Assembly: GCA_003184365.1 (NCBI GenBank)
Contig: NKYR01000057.1
Location: forward strand, 124,001-188,000
Length of the DNA stretch: 64,000 bases
DNA from: Evernia prunastri
Taxonomy: Eukaryota > Ascomycota > Lecanoromycetes > Lecanorales > Parmeliaceae
Direction of reading: 5' to 3'
Within the stretch, counting starts at the first letter, position 1, and every line of letters begins with the position of its first letter. Under the pieces are notes generated by a model, which was given only the letters and a program-made list of their open reading frames with translations, searched no databases and was not told the origin of the DNA. A program made the position numbers and the translations under genes. Below, in pieces: positions 1-11,139 of this stretch.

Positions 1-868
1 ATTCATCATCAGTAGGTTTCGTAAACAAGTTTGCACTGTGGGTTTGGTCAGCTAATCATACGTATATTTTTATGTTCTCTCTGACACATTGATTAACTCC
101 GTACCAGGTGCCACGATCTGTGAGCGTATACTCCTGCAACTTCGTCGCTGTTGCTAGTGCTTGATATGGGGTTTCTGGGCTAACATGATAGAAGAATGAG
201 GATGGGTATGACCACGGGGTCTGTCCGATCGATGTCCAAATGGCGGATCCCTTGATATGGTGGCAGATCTATCATAACGTGAGAGAAAGCGCACGGTGCT
301 GTCGGGCTTGGTGGAAGCGATGGAGATTTGAGAGAACTGCTCTTCGACGGTGGCACTGGGAGCAGTAGGAAGTTCAGCATGGTTGTCTTTCAGACCTTCA
401 TTACCCATATGAGATAAATTCGTTTCGTGTAGGGATTCTACTTAAGTGCTCATAGTTACCAACAAGCAAGAAGTGATCTCGCCACGCATAAACGTGCTTA
501 TCTGCGATGCCCTGCGCTTTCGGGATGTCCTCCGCCGCCTCATTGTAGGTAATACTCAGATCTGCAGAATCGTCTACGAGATGGTTGAAAGACGCCGTGG
601 TGTCGGATGTTATCCAGGATACGGTGAAGGCCGAGTACTTTGTCCCACTGACTTGGTCATCAAGGAAGGCATCCGCCAACGCTCTGAGGAGGCCAGACTG
701 CCCGGCTCCACCTGTGGCAACTCGTAGTCCATTCGGTGATTTGTTGCCCATGACTGTACCATAGCATACCTCTGTTGGTTGAACCTCGCAGGTAGTTTGC
801 TGGGCAGAAGCATCTGATTCTGGACGGGAAGCCATGATAACAGCACAAAGAGAGAGTTCAAAAAACAA
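1..868 (-). CDS. PBP-like (tungstate-binding-type) periplasmic-binding-fold protein, partial, apparently frameshifted
   Basis: The N-terminal exon (868 to 460) encodes a short hydrophobic leader, then a glycine-rich ligand-loop segment (RVATGGAGQSGLLRAL) and the stretch SWITSDTTASFNHLVDD, which I recognise from fungal homologues of bacterial TupA-type substrate-binding proteins. A 64-nt intron (459-396) fits the frame. After it, the reading RFLSRYDRSAT continues only if one base is restored near 254-258; the next frame then gives IWTSIGQTPWSYPSSFFYH and later LTDRGTW, all family-like. A second intron probably lies near 30-80, and the C-terminus (ANLFTKPTDDE) runs off the left edge. The product is probably secreted and binds an oxyanion or another small ligand, but the fungal role is unknown. 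The one-base shift means a pseudogene or a sequencing error. The family call rests on remembered motifs. Confidence 0.55.
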
Positions 869-1497
869 AACTGCTGGCAGCGAAGAATTGACCGAACCGG
901 AGAGAGGAAAATCGAGAGCTTGAAGAAAGCGGGGATATTATCCTTATCTGGGGGGCTTGTCAATTCCAATTGGTCGGAATGATACTCTAAATGACTGCGC
1001 TCTTTAATGCTAGCCAACGGCGTTGAAAACGCTTTATGAAAATAGTGAGGCGGGCAGAACTGTTAGAAACTCAGATATTAGAAAGAAAAGGAAAATTACT
1101 GCCTGAGATATCAGCCTACGTCCGAGCTGCTGACTACATCATGGACACCAAGAAATGTTAACCTCGTACTCAGATCCGAACGTAAATCTTTGAATGAATA
1201 CGTCCCGCGCGCAAATTTACGGCATCTTCGCGCTGGACCTCATACCGCTTTTTTAATAATACGTCAAAGTATTATATTATATGTCTGCCTTGAAAGATCG
1301 ACCTTTAAACAACAAGCGTTATGGTGTCGAAGCTTCTCCAATCGAATTTACCCCTGTAAGAATCCTTCCTGACAGTTGAGAGGCGGGATCGTTGATGGAT
1401 TGCGTCATCACTTTACGAGTACGCCTCTGCCTCTAGATGGACACATAGTTATCTGTGGTGTAAATTTATTCGATACGCTTCCTAATCGATGCTTGAC

Positions 1498-1505
1498 TAT
1501 ATAAA
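1498..1505 (+). promoter_or_regulatory. Probable TATA box of the P450 gene
   Basis: The string TATATAAA lies about 100 bp before the P450 start codon at 1605. Distance and sequence fit a fungal TATA element. No transcription start can be seen directly. Confidence 0.45.
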
Positions 1506-1604
1506 CAAGGAAGCCTCCGGTTTCAAAGAAAACTGAAAGGAGACGGCTTGCTCAATCACTGCGTTCATCAGCCTGACAGCTTCACTCTCAGCTTTGTTGT
1601 CGGA

Positions 1605-3340
1605 ATGGCACCATTCAAGGTATTTCTTGGCTCTTCTATTACTACCGCCTTCCTTCTCAAGCTTTATGATGCATCGTGTCTACCAAGCCGATCCCTCGCG
1701 ATGACGGCTTTCGAGATCTTCGCTATTGAGATCTTAGTATGGCTTGTGTGGCGGTGCCTCCTGTATCCCAACGTGTTCAGTCCTCTTCGTGTATTGCCAG
1801 GACCTTCGGTATGTCCACTCCGCCACTTCTGTCCTCCGACTTTCCAAACTTAGCCGATGCTAGGGTGGTTCATTCTTGATGGGTCAATCTTCAAACCTAA
1901 GACAAGACCCCAATGGCCAAGCGGAACTATATCGCACCTGGTCTGATCAAATCCCAAACCACGGTATCATCAGGTATCTGGACATTTTCAACTCAGAAGT
2001 TCTCATTCCAGTCAGCCCACAAGCACTGGCTGAGGTCCTCGTCCAAAAGCCTTATGAGTTCATCAAGCCACCTGGGCTCGTGACCGGCCTGGGAAGAATA
2101 CTGGGCGTGGGCGTATTTCTTGCAGAAGGGGAAGAGCACAAGCAACAACGTAAGGACCTCATGCCGGCTTTTGCCTTCAGACATATCAAGGAACTCTATC
2201 CAATTTTTTGGAGCAAATCGAGTGAGCTCATCCAAGCTCTGGTCCTGCACAGTGAAACGGGCAGCAGTGATAAAGATAAGCCGAGTGGAGCCATTGACGT
2301 CAAAGACTGGGCCAGCAGAGCTACCCTTGATATTATTGGCCTTGCAAGTCTAGGGAGAGACTTTGACTCTATCAATGACCCGGAAAACGAGCTCATTCGA
2401 ACATACAAAAAGATTTTTTCGCCCGGTCGGGGTGGTCAGATTCTGGCTGCTCTCTACATGATTGTTCCCTGGCTGATGAGAGCCTTGCCGTAAGTTTGAG
2501 TTGGATCCATCTTTGTAGCTACAGCTAATCCGGAGTAGCATCAAACGTAATGACGACTTTGAAGCCGCATCGCAAGTCATCAGAAAGACGTGCTACTCTC
2601 TTGTTCAGCAGGAGAAATCGAACTTGGCCGGCAACAAAGCAGGTACTACACGAAACATCCTCTCCGTAGCAATTGAGTCCGGCGGATTCACAGACGAGGG
2701 TCTGGTGAACCAATTGATGACCTTTTTGATCGCTGGCCACGAAACCACAGCCTCTGCTCTCTCTTTTGCGATCTGTATGTTGTGCAAGTACCCCAAGATT
2801 CAAAGCCGGCTGCGCAATGAAATTCGATCTGTGCTACCAACTCCACGGTCTCCAACATCATCCATTTCTTCCAACGACATAGACAGCATGTCTTACCTCA
2901 ACGCATTTTGCAACGAAGTACTCCGCCTCTATTCGCCCGTTCCTGTCACCGTGCGCGTAGCGGCGCAAGATACTACCCTTATTGGCCACTTTGTACCCAA
3001 AGGCACCACAATCTTCATCTCTCCGTGGGCAACAAATGCCAACAAAGATTTCTGGGGCGAGGACGCGGCGGACTTCAATCCTGATCGCTGGCTAGGAGAA
3101 GGTAAATCCAATACGGGGGGTGCCGACAGTAATTACGCGTTTCTTACGTTTCTGCATGGACCGCGAAGCTGCATTGGGCAGAGCTTTGCAAAGGGAGAAT
3201 TTGCGTGCTTGCTTGCTGCATGGGCTGGTGCACTTGAGACTCGGTTTGCGAACGAAGATTATGTGATGACAGTTAGGAATGGGTTGACTCCCCGACCGAA
3301 AGACCTTGAAGTGAAGGTGCAGGTTTTAGATGAGTGGTGA
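1605..3340 (+). CDS. Cytochrome P450 monooxygenase
   Basis: Three exons (1605-1808, 1864-2489, 2539-3340) give 543 residues, normal for a fungal microsomal P450. A hydrophobic anchor near residues 35-55 is followed by the proline hinge RVLPGPS, so the enzyme should sit on the ER membrane facing the cytosol. The I-helix oxygen-activation motif AGHETT is near residue 341, the K-helix ExxR motif reads EVLR, the meander has FNPDRW, and the heme loop is FLHGPRSCIGQ with the cysteine ligand near residue 487. Introns of 55 and 49 nt close in phase. The start was chosen because it opens directly into the anchor. The region AFAFRHIKELYP resembles fungal CYP4-clan-like enzymes, but the substrate is unknown. 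No secondary-metabolite backbone gene lies nearby. Confidence 0.93.
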
Positions 3341-5445
3341 GATATAAAAGCTTCCTTCAAAAAGGCCGAGCTTCAGTCGTCAGATGATGGAGCCGCCAAA
3401 TGATGCTTCGATCTTCTCCGACAAATATCACCTCTTCGTCCAACATCTATTCCCTTCACCCGCAGAACGTCTCCAATCTACCAGATGCGCTGGGACTTGG
3501 GCTGTCAAATGTATTCGTATCCTACACGGGATTTTATCAAATGCTTTCAGAGAGGTGATCCTTCGTCGATGATGTGCGTCATCAAGAGCCTCATCCTGGG
3601 CCGGCTTGGCGTCTCTCAAGAATCCTCCAGGTTCTTTTGGTCTGACATCTCTAGGATATATTGCGGATATGCTTGTGCTATAAGAAGCACTGTATCTAGT
3701 GCACGTTCTCGGAGACAGTGTTGGAGAAGGACTCGCCTCGGTCATCGATGGTCATCGATTGGGAATGCTCGAGAACCGAGCAGTTTGAGAACAGCAAGAT
3801 TTTCTCCTCAATCTTTGGGTACTTCATCATACGTAGATTCGGTTCCAAGACTCTTATCTTTTTAAGTGCTTTAAGTTGTGAGACATTGAAGACAAGGGTT
3901 TGAGGAAACGTTTCGATGAGCTGGTGCGAAATTATCTTACATGTCAGACGTTTCTTGATCACTGATTACGGAATATTTCCACAGCATCGAGGTTCAGATT
4001 GAAACTGAAAGACTCAAATCCCGAAGAGATTGTCATTTGATGCATCGATGATGGTCATCATTCTATCTGAAGAGTATCGTGGCTATTTCAATGCCAAGAA
4101 TTGTACAATCTTTTACATACGCTAAAATAACAGGACGCGAGATCATGTAGCCGACTGCCGCACCGGAGACTTTTACTTCGCATTTTCAACAATCTGACTC
4201 ATTCTATCGAAATATCTGATCTCACTTCATCCTAACGCGTCAGCATACACATCATCACTAACCATTTCACCTGTCGCCATTGGCTTCAAAGGTATGATTG
4301 GATCTGGTTAGAACGGCTAAAGCGGCCTCGGGGCAGCATTACACTCGGCCAAAGCATCGCTGAACAAATCTCAATTACCGTTCACTAATGTTCTGCTTTT
4401 TCTATGATTTGAACGATCTTTAAGATGGCTGTGCGCGGCGCCTTACTAGGCAAGGTGACATGGATAATGGACGGCCCGAAGGATTTCGTGCGGCTGCGGC
4501 TGAGCCTCGTGGTCTGTTCCTGGAGGCTATGTCACAGAATCTGTGACCAGAGAATATCTACATGTCCCGTCTCAATTTTAACCAATCATCTTTAAATCCA
4601 ACAAACGAACGCATTGCGAAACAGCCAACCGTTACCCCATCTTAGCGCTTACTCTTCCTTCCATTATAAATGGCTCAAGAAAGCACTTTGCACCTGTCAG
4701 CTCACATGCTCAACGATGCAACGGCGGCCGTCGCCGCATTCTCTTACGGTGATACCTTCCCCTAACCAGCTTGCTTATTGTGTTACAGCCCCATCATGGT
4801 GGTTTCATAAGACCCTCTTCCAGCACCGTTCCAGCACTATTTCAGCAATATATTGACTCACACACTGAAGGCCTAAAATCCTCTTTCCATAAAACGGATC
4901 CGATATCCCAGAACACTTCTATTATAATCCACACAAGTTGAGGCTGTCCATCAGCATCATTCGTCACTACTGCTGCCTATATAAATTTCTATAAACACTC
5001 GATCTCATCATCTTTCTCTTGTAAGTCTCCCTCTCACACATGTTCCGTTACATAGAATCTTTAGTTCTTTTCAACTGTTAGCCTTCATTACAAAGCTCGG
5101 ACCTCATCTAAAACAATTGAACCTACATTTTTGTGAATTGGCGAAAGCCTGTCGACGCGCTGGCTAACCAAAGCAGTAAAGCGGAGCGAAACTACAGAGG
5201 TTCGAGCGGCATGTCGTTCCTTGCTCCGTACACGAATGCAATGAGGCTTGGCCAAGGGTAAACATATCTCTCTCTCTCTCCCACTTTTCTCTCGCCTCCA
5301 GTAATCGAAACCTAATTGACGGTCCGCCAGCTTCAACTCATACACTCAAGAAATCTGCATTGAAAATGCCGTCCTCATCGAGCCTGCCCGGAAGGCCCGC
5401 CTCAGCAGTAGCACCATCGCCGCGCGACGTGCCAGTCAGCCCACC
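3341..5445. other. Intergenic region, no gene recognised
   Basis: About 2.1 kb between the P450 and the MACPF-like gene. Short open frames occur on both strands but none shows a family motif, consistent splicing or a plausible start context. The last 400 bp contain a pyrimidine-rich tract (CTCTCTCTC near 5270) and possible donor and acceptor sites, so a leader intron of the downstream gene is possible. Confidence 0.5.
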
Positions 5446-7452
5446 ATGTCTCAATCCCCTTTGCATCCGATATCTGCCGAAACTACTCTCAACCCAAAGA
5501 GCAGTACCGAATCCCTTGCATCCGATGCATCTCACTCAGTCGCCATGGTGCGAAAAGGGTCAAGCTCATCCGCGCCCGGAAACACCGCCGCCAGTCCCAA
5601 CACCCTCTCGGTCCCCGCAACAACGGCGCACCCAGCTGAGCCGACTCCCCCCCACAAGAACGTCGTCCAAATCGTTACCTACTCTTCACGAATGGTCGAC
5701 AACGTGTCCGACATCGTGCAGGCGCTGAACATATCGTCTAGTGCGTCTATAAAATACGGCACCATCAAAGGTGCCGGCAGTGCCTCCATCGTCAACGAAA
5801 ACAAAGTCAATCAGTCCGACCTCAACTACATTGTCACCGTCAAGGTAACAAACGAAACCTCCCCAGTCGCCGACAAGATGACCTTCAACCCCATACCGGA
5901 GATGGAGAACTCGAAATTCACAGACGTCTTCGGTGACTGCTTCATCAGCGGCTTTACTGAAGGTGGCGAATTTAGTGCCATTGTCAGCATCAAGGTAACC
6001 GACAAGTCGAAAGTGTCTGCCGTCAAAGCAGCCGCGGAGGCAGAGATCGCTATTGCAGCCGCTCCTGGATTATCCGTTGGCACTAAGAACAGCCTTGACA
6101 AGAACAAGAGCGATGTATGGGATGATACAGAAACCACCATTTCTGTCAACTGGGCCGGTGGAGGGGACCTTAAACCTGCGGACGAGAAATGGGATCTCGC
6201 GACGGTCGTCGACGTTGCAACACGTTTCCCACATCTTGTTCAAACATGCGCACAGCGCACTTCGGCCGTTTTGACAAGGTACACTAGCTTGCGAAGCTTC
6301 AACGAGGCCAACGCCAGGAACCCACCAGAAGACAGATTCAAAATCCTCGACTACGACCTCTGCTCTCTCTACACGCAAGATCTCTTCAGCGCCTTCCTCG
6401 CCTACAAGAACATCTGGGCCGAGCTCTCTGATATGATGAAGACCCCGGATCAATACCGCGAGCGAGACCAAGGCACCGACGTTCCCAACCCGATCCAGCT
6501 GACGCCGCAAAGCTTGAATGAAGCAAGACTGCTAGCGCGCAAAGCGCTCACTCAGATCACGGATGTGACGAAAGAACTGATCTATAACCCCAATTTGGCT
6601 GATTTAGACGAACACGGAAACCAAAGACCTGTGCCATACACATGGCCGGGCGAGATAAGGAAGAGGATGCCGGTGCGTAAACACGGCAACCACTCCGATA
6701 TCTCCACCCAACTAACAGCTTTACAGATCCGCCACCACGGTCTCACAATCCGCGAACAAGCCGATCTCGTCCGCCGCGACACCAACTACGGCCTCCTCAC
6801 CTCCTCCGAAGTCAACAAAATCGGCCTCTGGGCCCGCGACGACGATCTCGAGTTCGCCCCCTTAATCGGGGACCACCTACCCGTGCCAACCTCGTGGTTG
6901 AATCGCCGCAAAGACACCCTCTTCTGCACGCTCGACTACGAGCCGAGTTCGAAGAACCTAGACCCGCTGTCCCGGCTGCGCTTCCACGCGCACGAGCACC
7001 GCTCCGTGAACTGGCTCGCCGTTATCGGCCGCCAGACGCACTCGAAGAAATGCCACGGCCGGCTCTCCGGCATCGGCTTCAGCACCGCGGGCGAGAGTCC
7101 CTCCAACGCGAAGGAAGACGGCACGCACCACGTCATGGGCAAAGGCAGTGCCAACCACGCCTTCTGGTCGCAGCCCCTGGCCGATCTGAAGCGCACCAAA
7201 GCGACGAAGATACGCATCGAGTACGAGCAAGGGTCCGGCTGCCTGGCGGCCTTGATCGTGCTGGACGCGCATGGGCAGGAGCTGACGAGCTGGAAGGAGT
7301 ACGGGCAGGGGAAGGTGGCGATGCCGGCTGGGCTTAAGAGCGTGGAGCAGGAAGCGCCGGACGAGAGGAGTGGGTGGGTGTTGGCGGGGTTCTGGGGACA
7401 TGAAGATTCGGTGGTTGTTACGAGCGTAGGCGCGATTTGGAGGAAGGCTTAA
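5446..7452 (+). CDS. MACPF-signature protein with C-terminal beta-rich domain
   Basis: One long frame of 668 codons. Near residues 161-175 the stretch FGDCF, six residues, then GG matches the membrane-attack-complex/perforin signature. It is followed by an acidic and basic amphipathic segment (DKSKVSAVKAAAEAEI). MACPF proteins can oligomerise and insert into membranes, but many have no lytic role. The first about 70 residues are Ser/Thr/Pro-rich with no signal peptide. The last about 130 residues form a beta-rich module ending IEYEQGSGCLAAL...GAIWRKA, seen in other fungal hypothetical proteins as I recall. Positions 6673-6726 look like a 54-nt phase-0 intron (GTGCGT, CTAAC branch, TTACAG) that happens to stay open; removing it gives 650 residues. 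The start could also be the later Met at 5545. Function is unproven. Confidence 0.75.
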   Translation: MSQSPLHPISAETTLNPKSSTESLASDASHSVAMVRKGSSSSAPGNTAASPNTLSVPATTAHPAEPTPPHKNVVQIVTYSSRMVDNVSDIVQALNISSSASIKYGTIKGAGSASIVNENKVNQSDLNYIVTVKVTNETSPVADKMTFNPIPEMENSKFTDVFGDCFISGFTEGGEFSAIVSIKVTDKSKVSAVKAAAEAEIAIAAAPGLSVGTKNSLDKNKSDVWDDTETTISVNWAGGGDLKPADEKWDLATVVDVATRFPHLVQTCAQRTSAVLTRYTSLRSFNEANARNPPEDRFKILDYDLCSLYTQDLFSAFLAYKNIWAELSDMMKTPDQYRERDQGTDVPNPIQLTPQSLNEARLLARKALTQITDVTKELIYNPNLADLDEHGNQRPVPYTWPGEIRKRMPVRKHGNHSDISTQLTALQIRHHGLTIREQADLVRRDTNYGLLTSSEVNKIGLWARDDDLEFAPLIGDHLPVPTSWLNRRKDTLFCTLDYEPSSKNLDPLSRLRFHAHEHRSVNWLAVIGRQTHSKKCHGRLSGIGFSTAGESPSNAKEDGTHHVMGKGSANHAFWSQPLADLKRTKATKIRIEYEQGSGCLAALIVLDAHGQELTSWKEYGQGKVAMPAGLKSVEQEAPDERSGWVLAGFWGHEDSVVVTSVGAIWRKA

Positions 7453-8283
7453 TTATTGTGATGGGTGTATGACGAGGTGGGAATATATTTAGACTGTACT
7501 AATATGTGCGTTTTTTGTGTTTGTTTAGCGATGGTGTTCGTGGTTGGAGGAAGATGTATTAGGTTGGAGCTTTTGAGATTTGGCATATTGTATTACGACT
7601 GTTGACTGTTGCCAGCGAGGCGTTAGGTGTCTGAACTGTTTGATGTGTGGAGTCTTGTATAAATATTTGGGCCTTTCTGAGTCTTTGCATCGCAGCTTCT
7701 CTTTACCCTGTACTCTATAAGCTACATAATATCCCCACTTCATCAGTATATTGCACTACCTACGATGTTCGGCTTCAATGGTTTCCTCTGATCAATGCTC
7801 CTACTTCGCCACGTTCTTCAAAACCTCAATCATGGACCCTCTCTCCCGGCCGTTTACTCCTTCCTCGCCACCTCGTCCCCATCCTTCAAGCAAGAACAAC
7901 AGCGCGCGGGCGACAATCTACGCGAAATTTCTCAGCATGGAGCCTGACATGTCGTCCAGTGTTCACGCTAATCGAAGCGACGCCTCCATCTTCTTTCATG
8001 AGATGTCCGATACTGAAGAGGGTAGCTCTGTCGACTTCCGTCATGAGCCTCTGTAGGCCAAATCTTTGGCTTCGGGTCTGGCAGCTTCTGTGCTGGTATC
8101 TGCGACGACAACTTCGCCCAGTGTTCCTTGCTGCTCTTCTGCCATGTCTGACGCTTTTCCCGCTCTTTTACTTTGGAACATCTCTCTCTTCCAAGGCAGC
8201 TCTTCCTGAGTGTTTGCTCCACGCTGAAGGTTCTGCCCAGGGGGCTCGTGAGGGCTGCTGTTACCGATGATCCCCCCGAGTGC
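7453..8283. other. Intergenic region with one weak small ORF
   Basis: An open frame at 7832-8056 (+) would encode 74 residues rich in Ser and Pro (MDPLSRPFTPSSPPRP...). It has no recognisable domain and no supporting neighbour, so it is noted but not called. The first part is the 3' flank of the MACPF-like gene and the last part the 3' flank of the minus-strand membrane protein gene. Confidence 0.4.
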
Positions 8284-9257
8284 TTAATTCGACATGGTCA
8301 CTTGGAAATAGAGCGCCACCAAAGCTACCTCAGCTACAATACACGTCAGCGCAGTTCTATGAGAACCCCGGGAAAACTCACCAGCAGCACCAGTGAGCAC
8401 GAAACCCATGACCGTAAAGACGGTCTGCAATTGTCCTCCCCTGACCACCCACACAATCGACACGATTATGATGGCAATAGTAATCAAGATTGCGATTATA
8501 GCGAGCTTCTCGGCCCAAAGGCCCTCTTGGAATTCGAGCCCAACAGGCTTCCCACGGTCACTGGCTTTGAAGTCGGTAAACCAGTCGACCCATTCATGAG
8601 CCGGGCGGATTCGATCCGGATGGTGGACAGCGTGCATAAAGGAGTGGGAGTTCGGGTCATCTTTGGCCGTTTTGGGGATTGGGACGCCGTTGGCTGTATA
8701 CTGTGGAGCATGGAGTGTCAGCTTTTACCTGCACGCCTGGGTAGCACCATGGCCCCCCTCATCAACAATCGCCTTCATTTGCAGCCTATCTCCCGTGTAC
8801 GTGCTTTTTTTCTTTGTTGGTCCCACGAGACATCTAGCTTAAGTTCGTCTTGCACTGCAACGTGGTGGAGTCGTACCTCGATCGGTATGATGTGCTTCAA
8901 TTTCTTGAACCCGAGGATCCGCCTCCAGACCCCTTGTAGCTCATCCCTGTAAACGTGTCTTATCTCTTCCCATAGTTCTCTATCATCATCTCTCCTTCTA
9001 TCAAAGGTAAAAGGGGCAGTACGCCAGCGATGGGATGGGGCGCCATGGAAAACGCAAAGTTGAAGCTCGACTTTGGAAGGTAGTGGCTTCTCCCGGGGCA
9101 TCTCGTAGCCTCTCCCAGAATGTCGTCTACGTCGCTTGGGCGATCCAAAGTCATCGCCCCCTGAGCGTCTGCCTCGACCTCCTTGTGGGACTGGGGGAAT
9201 GCGAGGGCCGGAGGAGTCATCATCGGAGCCAGAGGGGGCACATCTGCGCTGCGACAT
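8284..9257 (-). CDS. Conserved fungal protein with two C-terminal membrane helices
   Basis: Three exons (9257-8877, 8700-8382, 8333-8284) with introns 8876-8701 and 8381-8334 close in phase and give about 249 residues. The N-terminus is low-complexity (Arg/Gly/Ser/Asp-rich). The middle reads LWEEIRHVYRDELQGVWRR, then KLKHIIPIEYTANGVPIPK, a pattern I recall from a conserved but uncharacterised ascomycete family. A segment containing EWVDWFTDF precedes two hydrophobic helices (LAIIAILITIAIIIVSIVWV and a second ending VALVALYFQV) at the C-terminus. The protein is therefore likely tail-embedded in a membrane with a cytosolic N-terminal half. No catalytic motif is visible. The 48-nt second intron is in frame, so its removal is inferred from the GTGAGT and TTGTAG sites and the better helix after splicing. 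Confidence 0.75.
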
Positions 9258-9674
9258 TGTGAAATGGATGTATGAGGCTTAAATGATCTCCAAAGCAAGT
9301 CAAGAGAGGGATGAAATTTTGCGCTCACTCCTGGCGCATGAGACGACACTGATATGCTGCGAGGGATTCACACGGGGAGGTGGAAGAGAGCCAACAAGGC
9401 TGAGCTGGCCTTGGCGTAAACATGACCGGAGATAAAGTAATTACTTGCGGGGTATAACCGACGCTAGTGAAGCCTTGGCAACCCACGTGTTTTCTGGTTG
9501 CCCAGACGCTTAATAGATTATCCTGAGTTACTAATTGAAAAACATATGAAAAACGGAGTATAGATTGTATACGATATGGCGCAAGAGGTAAGGCACTTAC
9601 AAACGTAACAAGGAGTGTTTCCCTCAGCGCAGCGTACCTTATGCTTCAGTCTCTGTATTGTAGTCCTTTCCTGA

Positions 9675-9675
<1 letters not shown>

Positions 9676-9706
<31 letters not shown>
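9676..9706. repeat. (TTGA)n microsatellite
   Basis: About seven tandem TTGA/ATTG units. The same unit forms the 3' tails of the LINE copies at 10.7, 14.0 and 14.4 kb, so this may be the tail of an eroded minus-strand insertion. The adjacent sequence does not match the LINE 3' end. Confidence 0.7.
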
Positions 9707-10040
9707 ATATCATACTACCCTGAAGTCTTGCCTGATTGGCCGACTATGCGAGATCATGTAATCTATCTATCAAATGCTCTGAATCCTGAATCATTGAAAG
9801 AGGCTACCCTACAATCGCCGGAGCTCTTTCGTAAAGAACCATTTCCCGTTTTTTGACCCGGAACCCTTGGTGTTTCTATGTAGTCTTGCAGTATAGGGTG
9901 GGACCCCTCTAAGCCCGGGGGTCCCAAAGAACAGTATCCCACTCCCAATTCCAACTCTTTTCCATTCAAGCCTACTAGGCGGAGTTGCCCTGACGACTGC
10001 TGAGGGTCACTACTTCTCAGTATAGTCTGTTACTCGGTAG

Positions 10041-10223
10041 TGTCAGGGACTTGATATTGGATCGTAATGATACTATGAATCAGGTTTGAATGGAATTCTA
10101 CTATGATGTTCTATGTAGAAGGAATGCTGTTCTAAGTACAAATGTGTGGGCGCGCTAGGCCTAGTTGAGTCTAGCGCCGTTCGCGGAGAAGCTTGGAGCA
10201 ACGCTAAGGCTGAGACCGTGACA
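10041..10223. mobile_element. Possible solo LTR
   Basis: The 183-bp segment begins TGTCAGGG and ends CGTGACA, so its ends form the TGTCA/TGACA pair typical of LTRs, and it lies exactly at the border of the TA-rich block. The 5-bp flanks (GGTAG and ATAAT) do not match, so either it is not an LTR or it is one end of a larger damaged element. Confidence 0.3.
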
Positions 10224-10928
10224 ATAATCATATCTAAATTAATAGTACGTATTTTAATACGATGAATTTTTATCTCAGCGTTATACTTTTTAAATAGTTA
10301 TATAATAATACTAATTTTTATTTAAGTTTTATCGCAGTAAGTAATTAGACGCGCGATTAGAATATAAGTATCTTTCAAACAATTTATTGATTTGATTGAT
10401 CTTTATAATCTATTTCGTCGTCTTCGTTTACTCGTTGACGATTCTTAACGTAATTCTTTAAGCTCTTCGATAATAAGAGATTTAAGGCTTTTAGACTGCT
10501 TTCGTCGATTATTCGTCTATAAATTATAAATTTGAATTAAATCGCGTGTATCACTAAGCTATTTATCTAATAGTTATTGATTGTATTCTTTATCTCAATC
10601 AATTTATTTAATCTTATATTAAACGTCTTCTCCTATTTAAATCTTATCGATAATTTCTTTAATCTCTTAAAATTTATTATCTTCGATTGATTGATTGATT
10701 GCTTAATACGCCTATCTAGTAAACTACTTTACTAATCAGGGAGTTCCTCGAATATTTGTAGCGCTGAAGAAACCTTTCGAACAAAAACTTTAACTTATCC
10801 TCTCGTGTTATCATTGTTGTCAACTCTTAGTCTTTGAGTGTCAAGTTGTTGCCACAAACCACTGTCACTTCCGTTCTCTTTCAGTCTGCCGCTATTGTTT
10901 CCGTGATTGTCTCTTTCTATGCCTTCTT

Positions 10929-11071
10929 NNNNNNNNNNNNNNNNNNNNNNNNNNNNNNNNNNNNNNNNNNNNNNNNNNNNNNNNNNNNNNNNNNNNNNNN
11001 NNNNNNNNNNNNNNNNNNNNNNNNNNNNNNNNNNNNNNNNNNNNNNNNNNNNNNNNNNNNNNNNNNNNNNN
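10929..11071. other. Assembly gap (run of N)
   Basis: 143 unresolved bases within the LINE 3' UTR. The 29 bases just before and just after the gap are nearly identical (TCCGTGATTGTCTC...GCCTTCTT), which suggests that the contig ends overlap. Confidence 0.95.
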
Positions 11072-11139
11072 TCCGTGATTGTCTCCTTCTATGCCTTCTT
11101 TTTGCTTCCCCTCTTCTCCTTACCCTTTTTCTTGTTTTG

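Larger units (their letters stand above)
9258..10223. other. Intergenic flank leading into the transposon island
   Basis: No coding region recognised. Contains a (TTGA)n simple repeat (9676-9706) and a possible solo LTR at its right end. Composition is still balanced and drops abruptly to TA-rich after about 10225. Confidence 0.5.

Noticed and set aside
3428..3962. Minus-strand frames of 88-105 codons downstream of the P450
   Set aside because: No domain, no splice-supported extension, and they overlap plus-strand frames of similar length.
1605..9257. Secondary-metabolite cluster around the P450
   Set aside because: No polyketide synthase, NRPS, terpene cyclase or pathway regulator is nearby; neighbours are unrelated.
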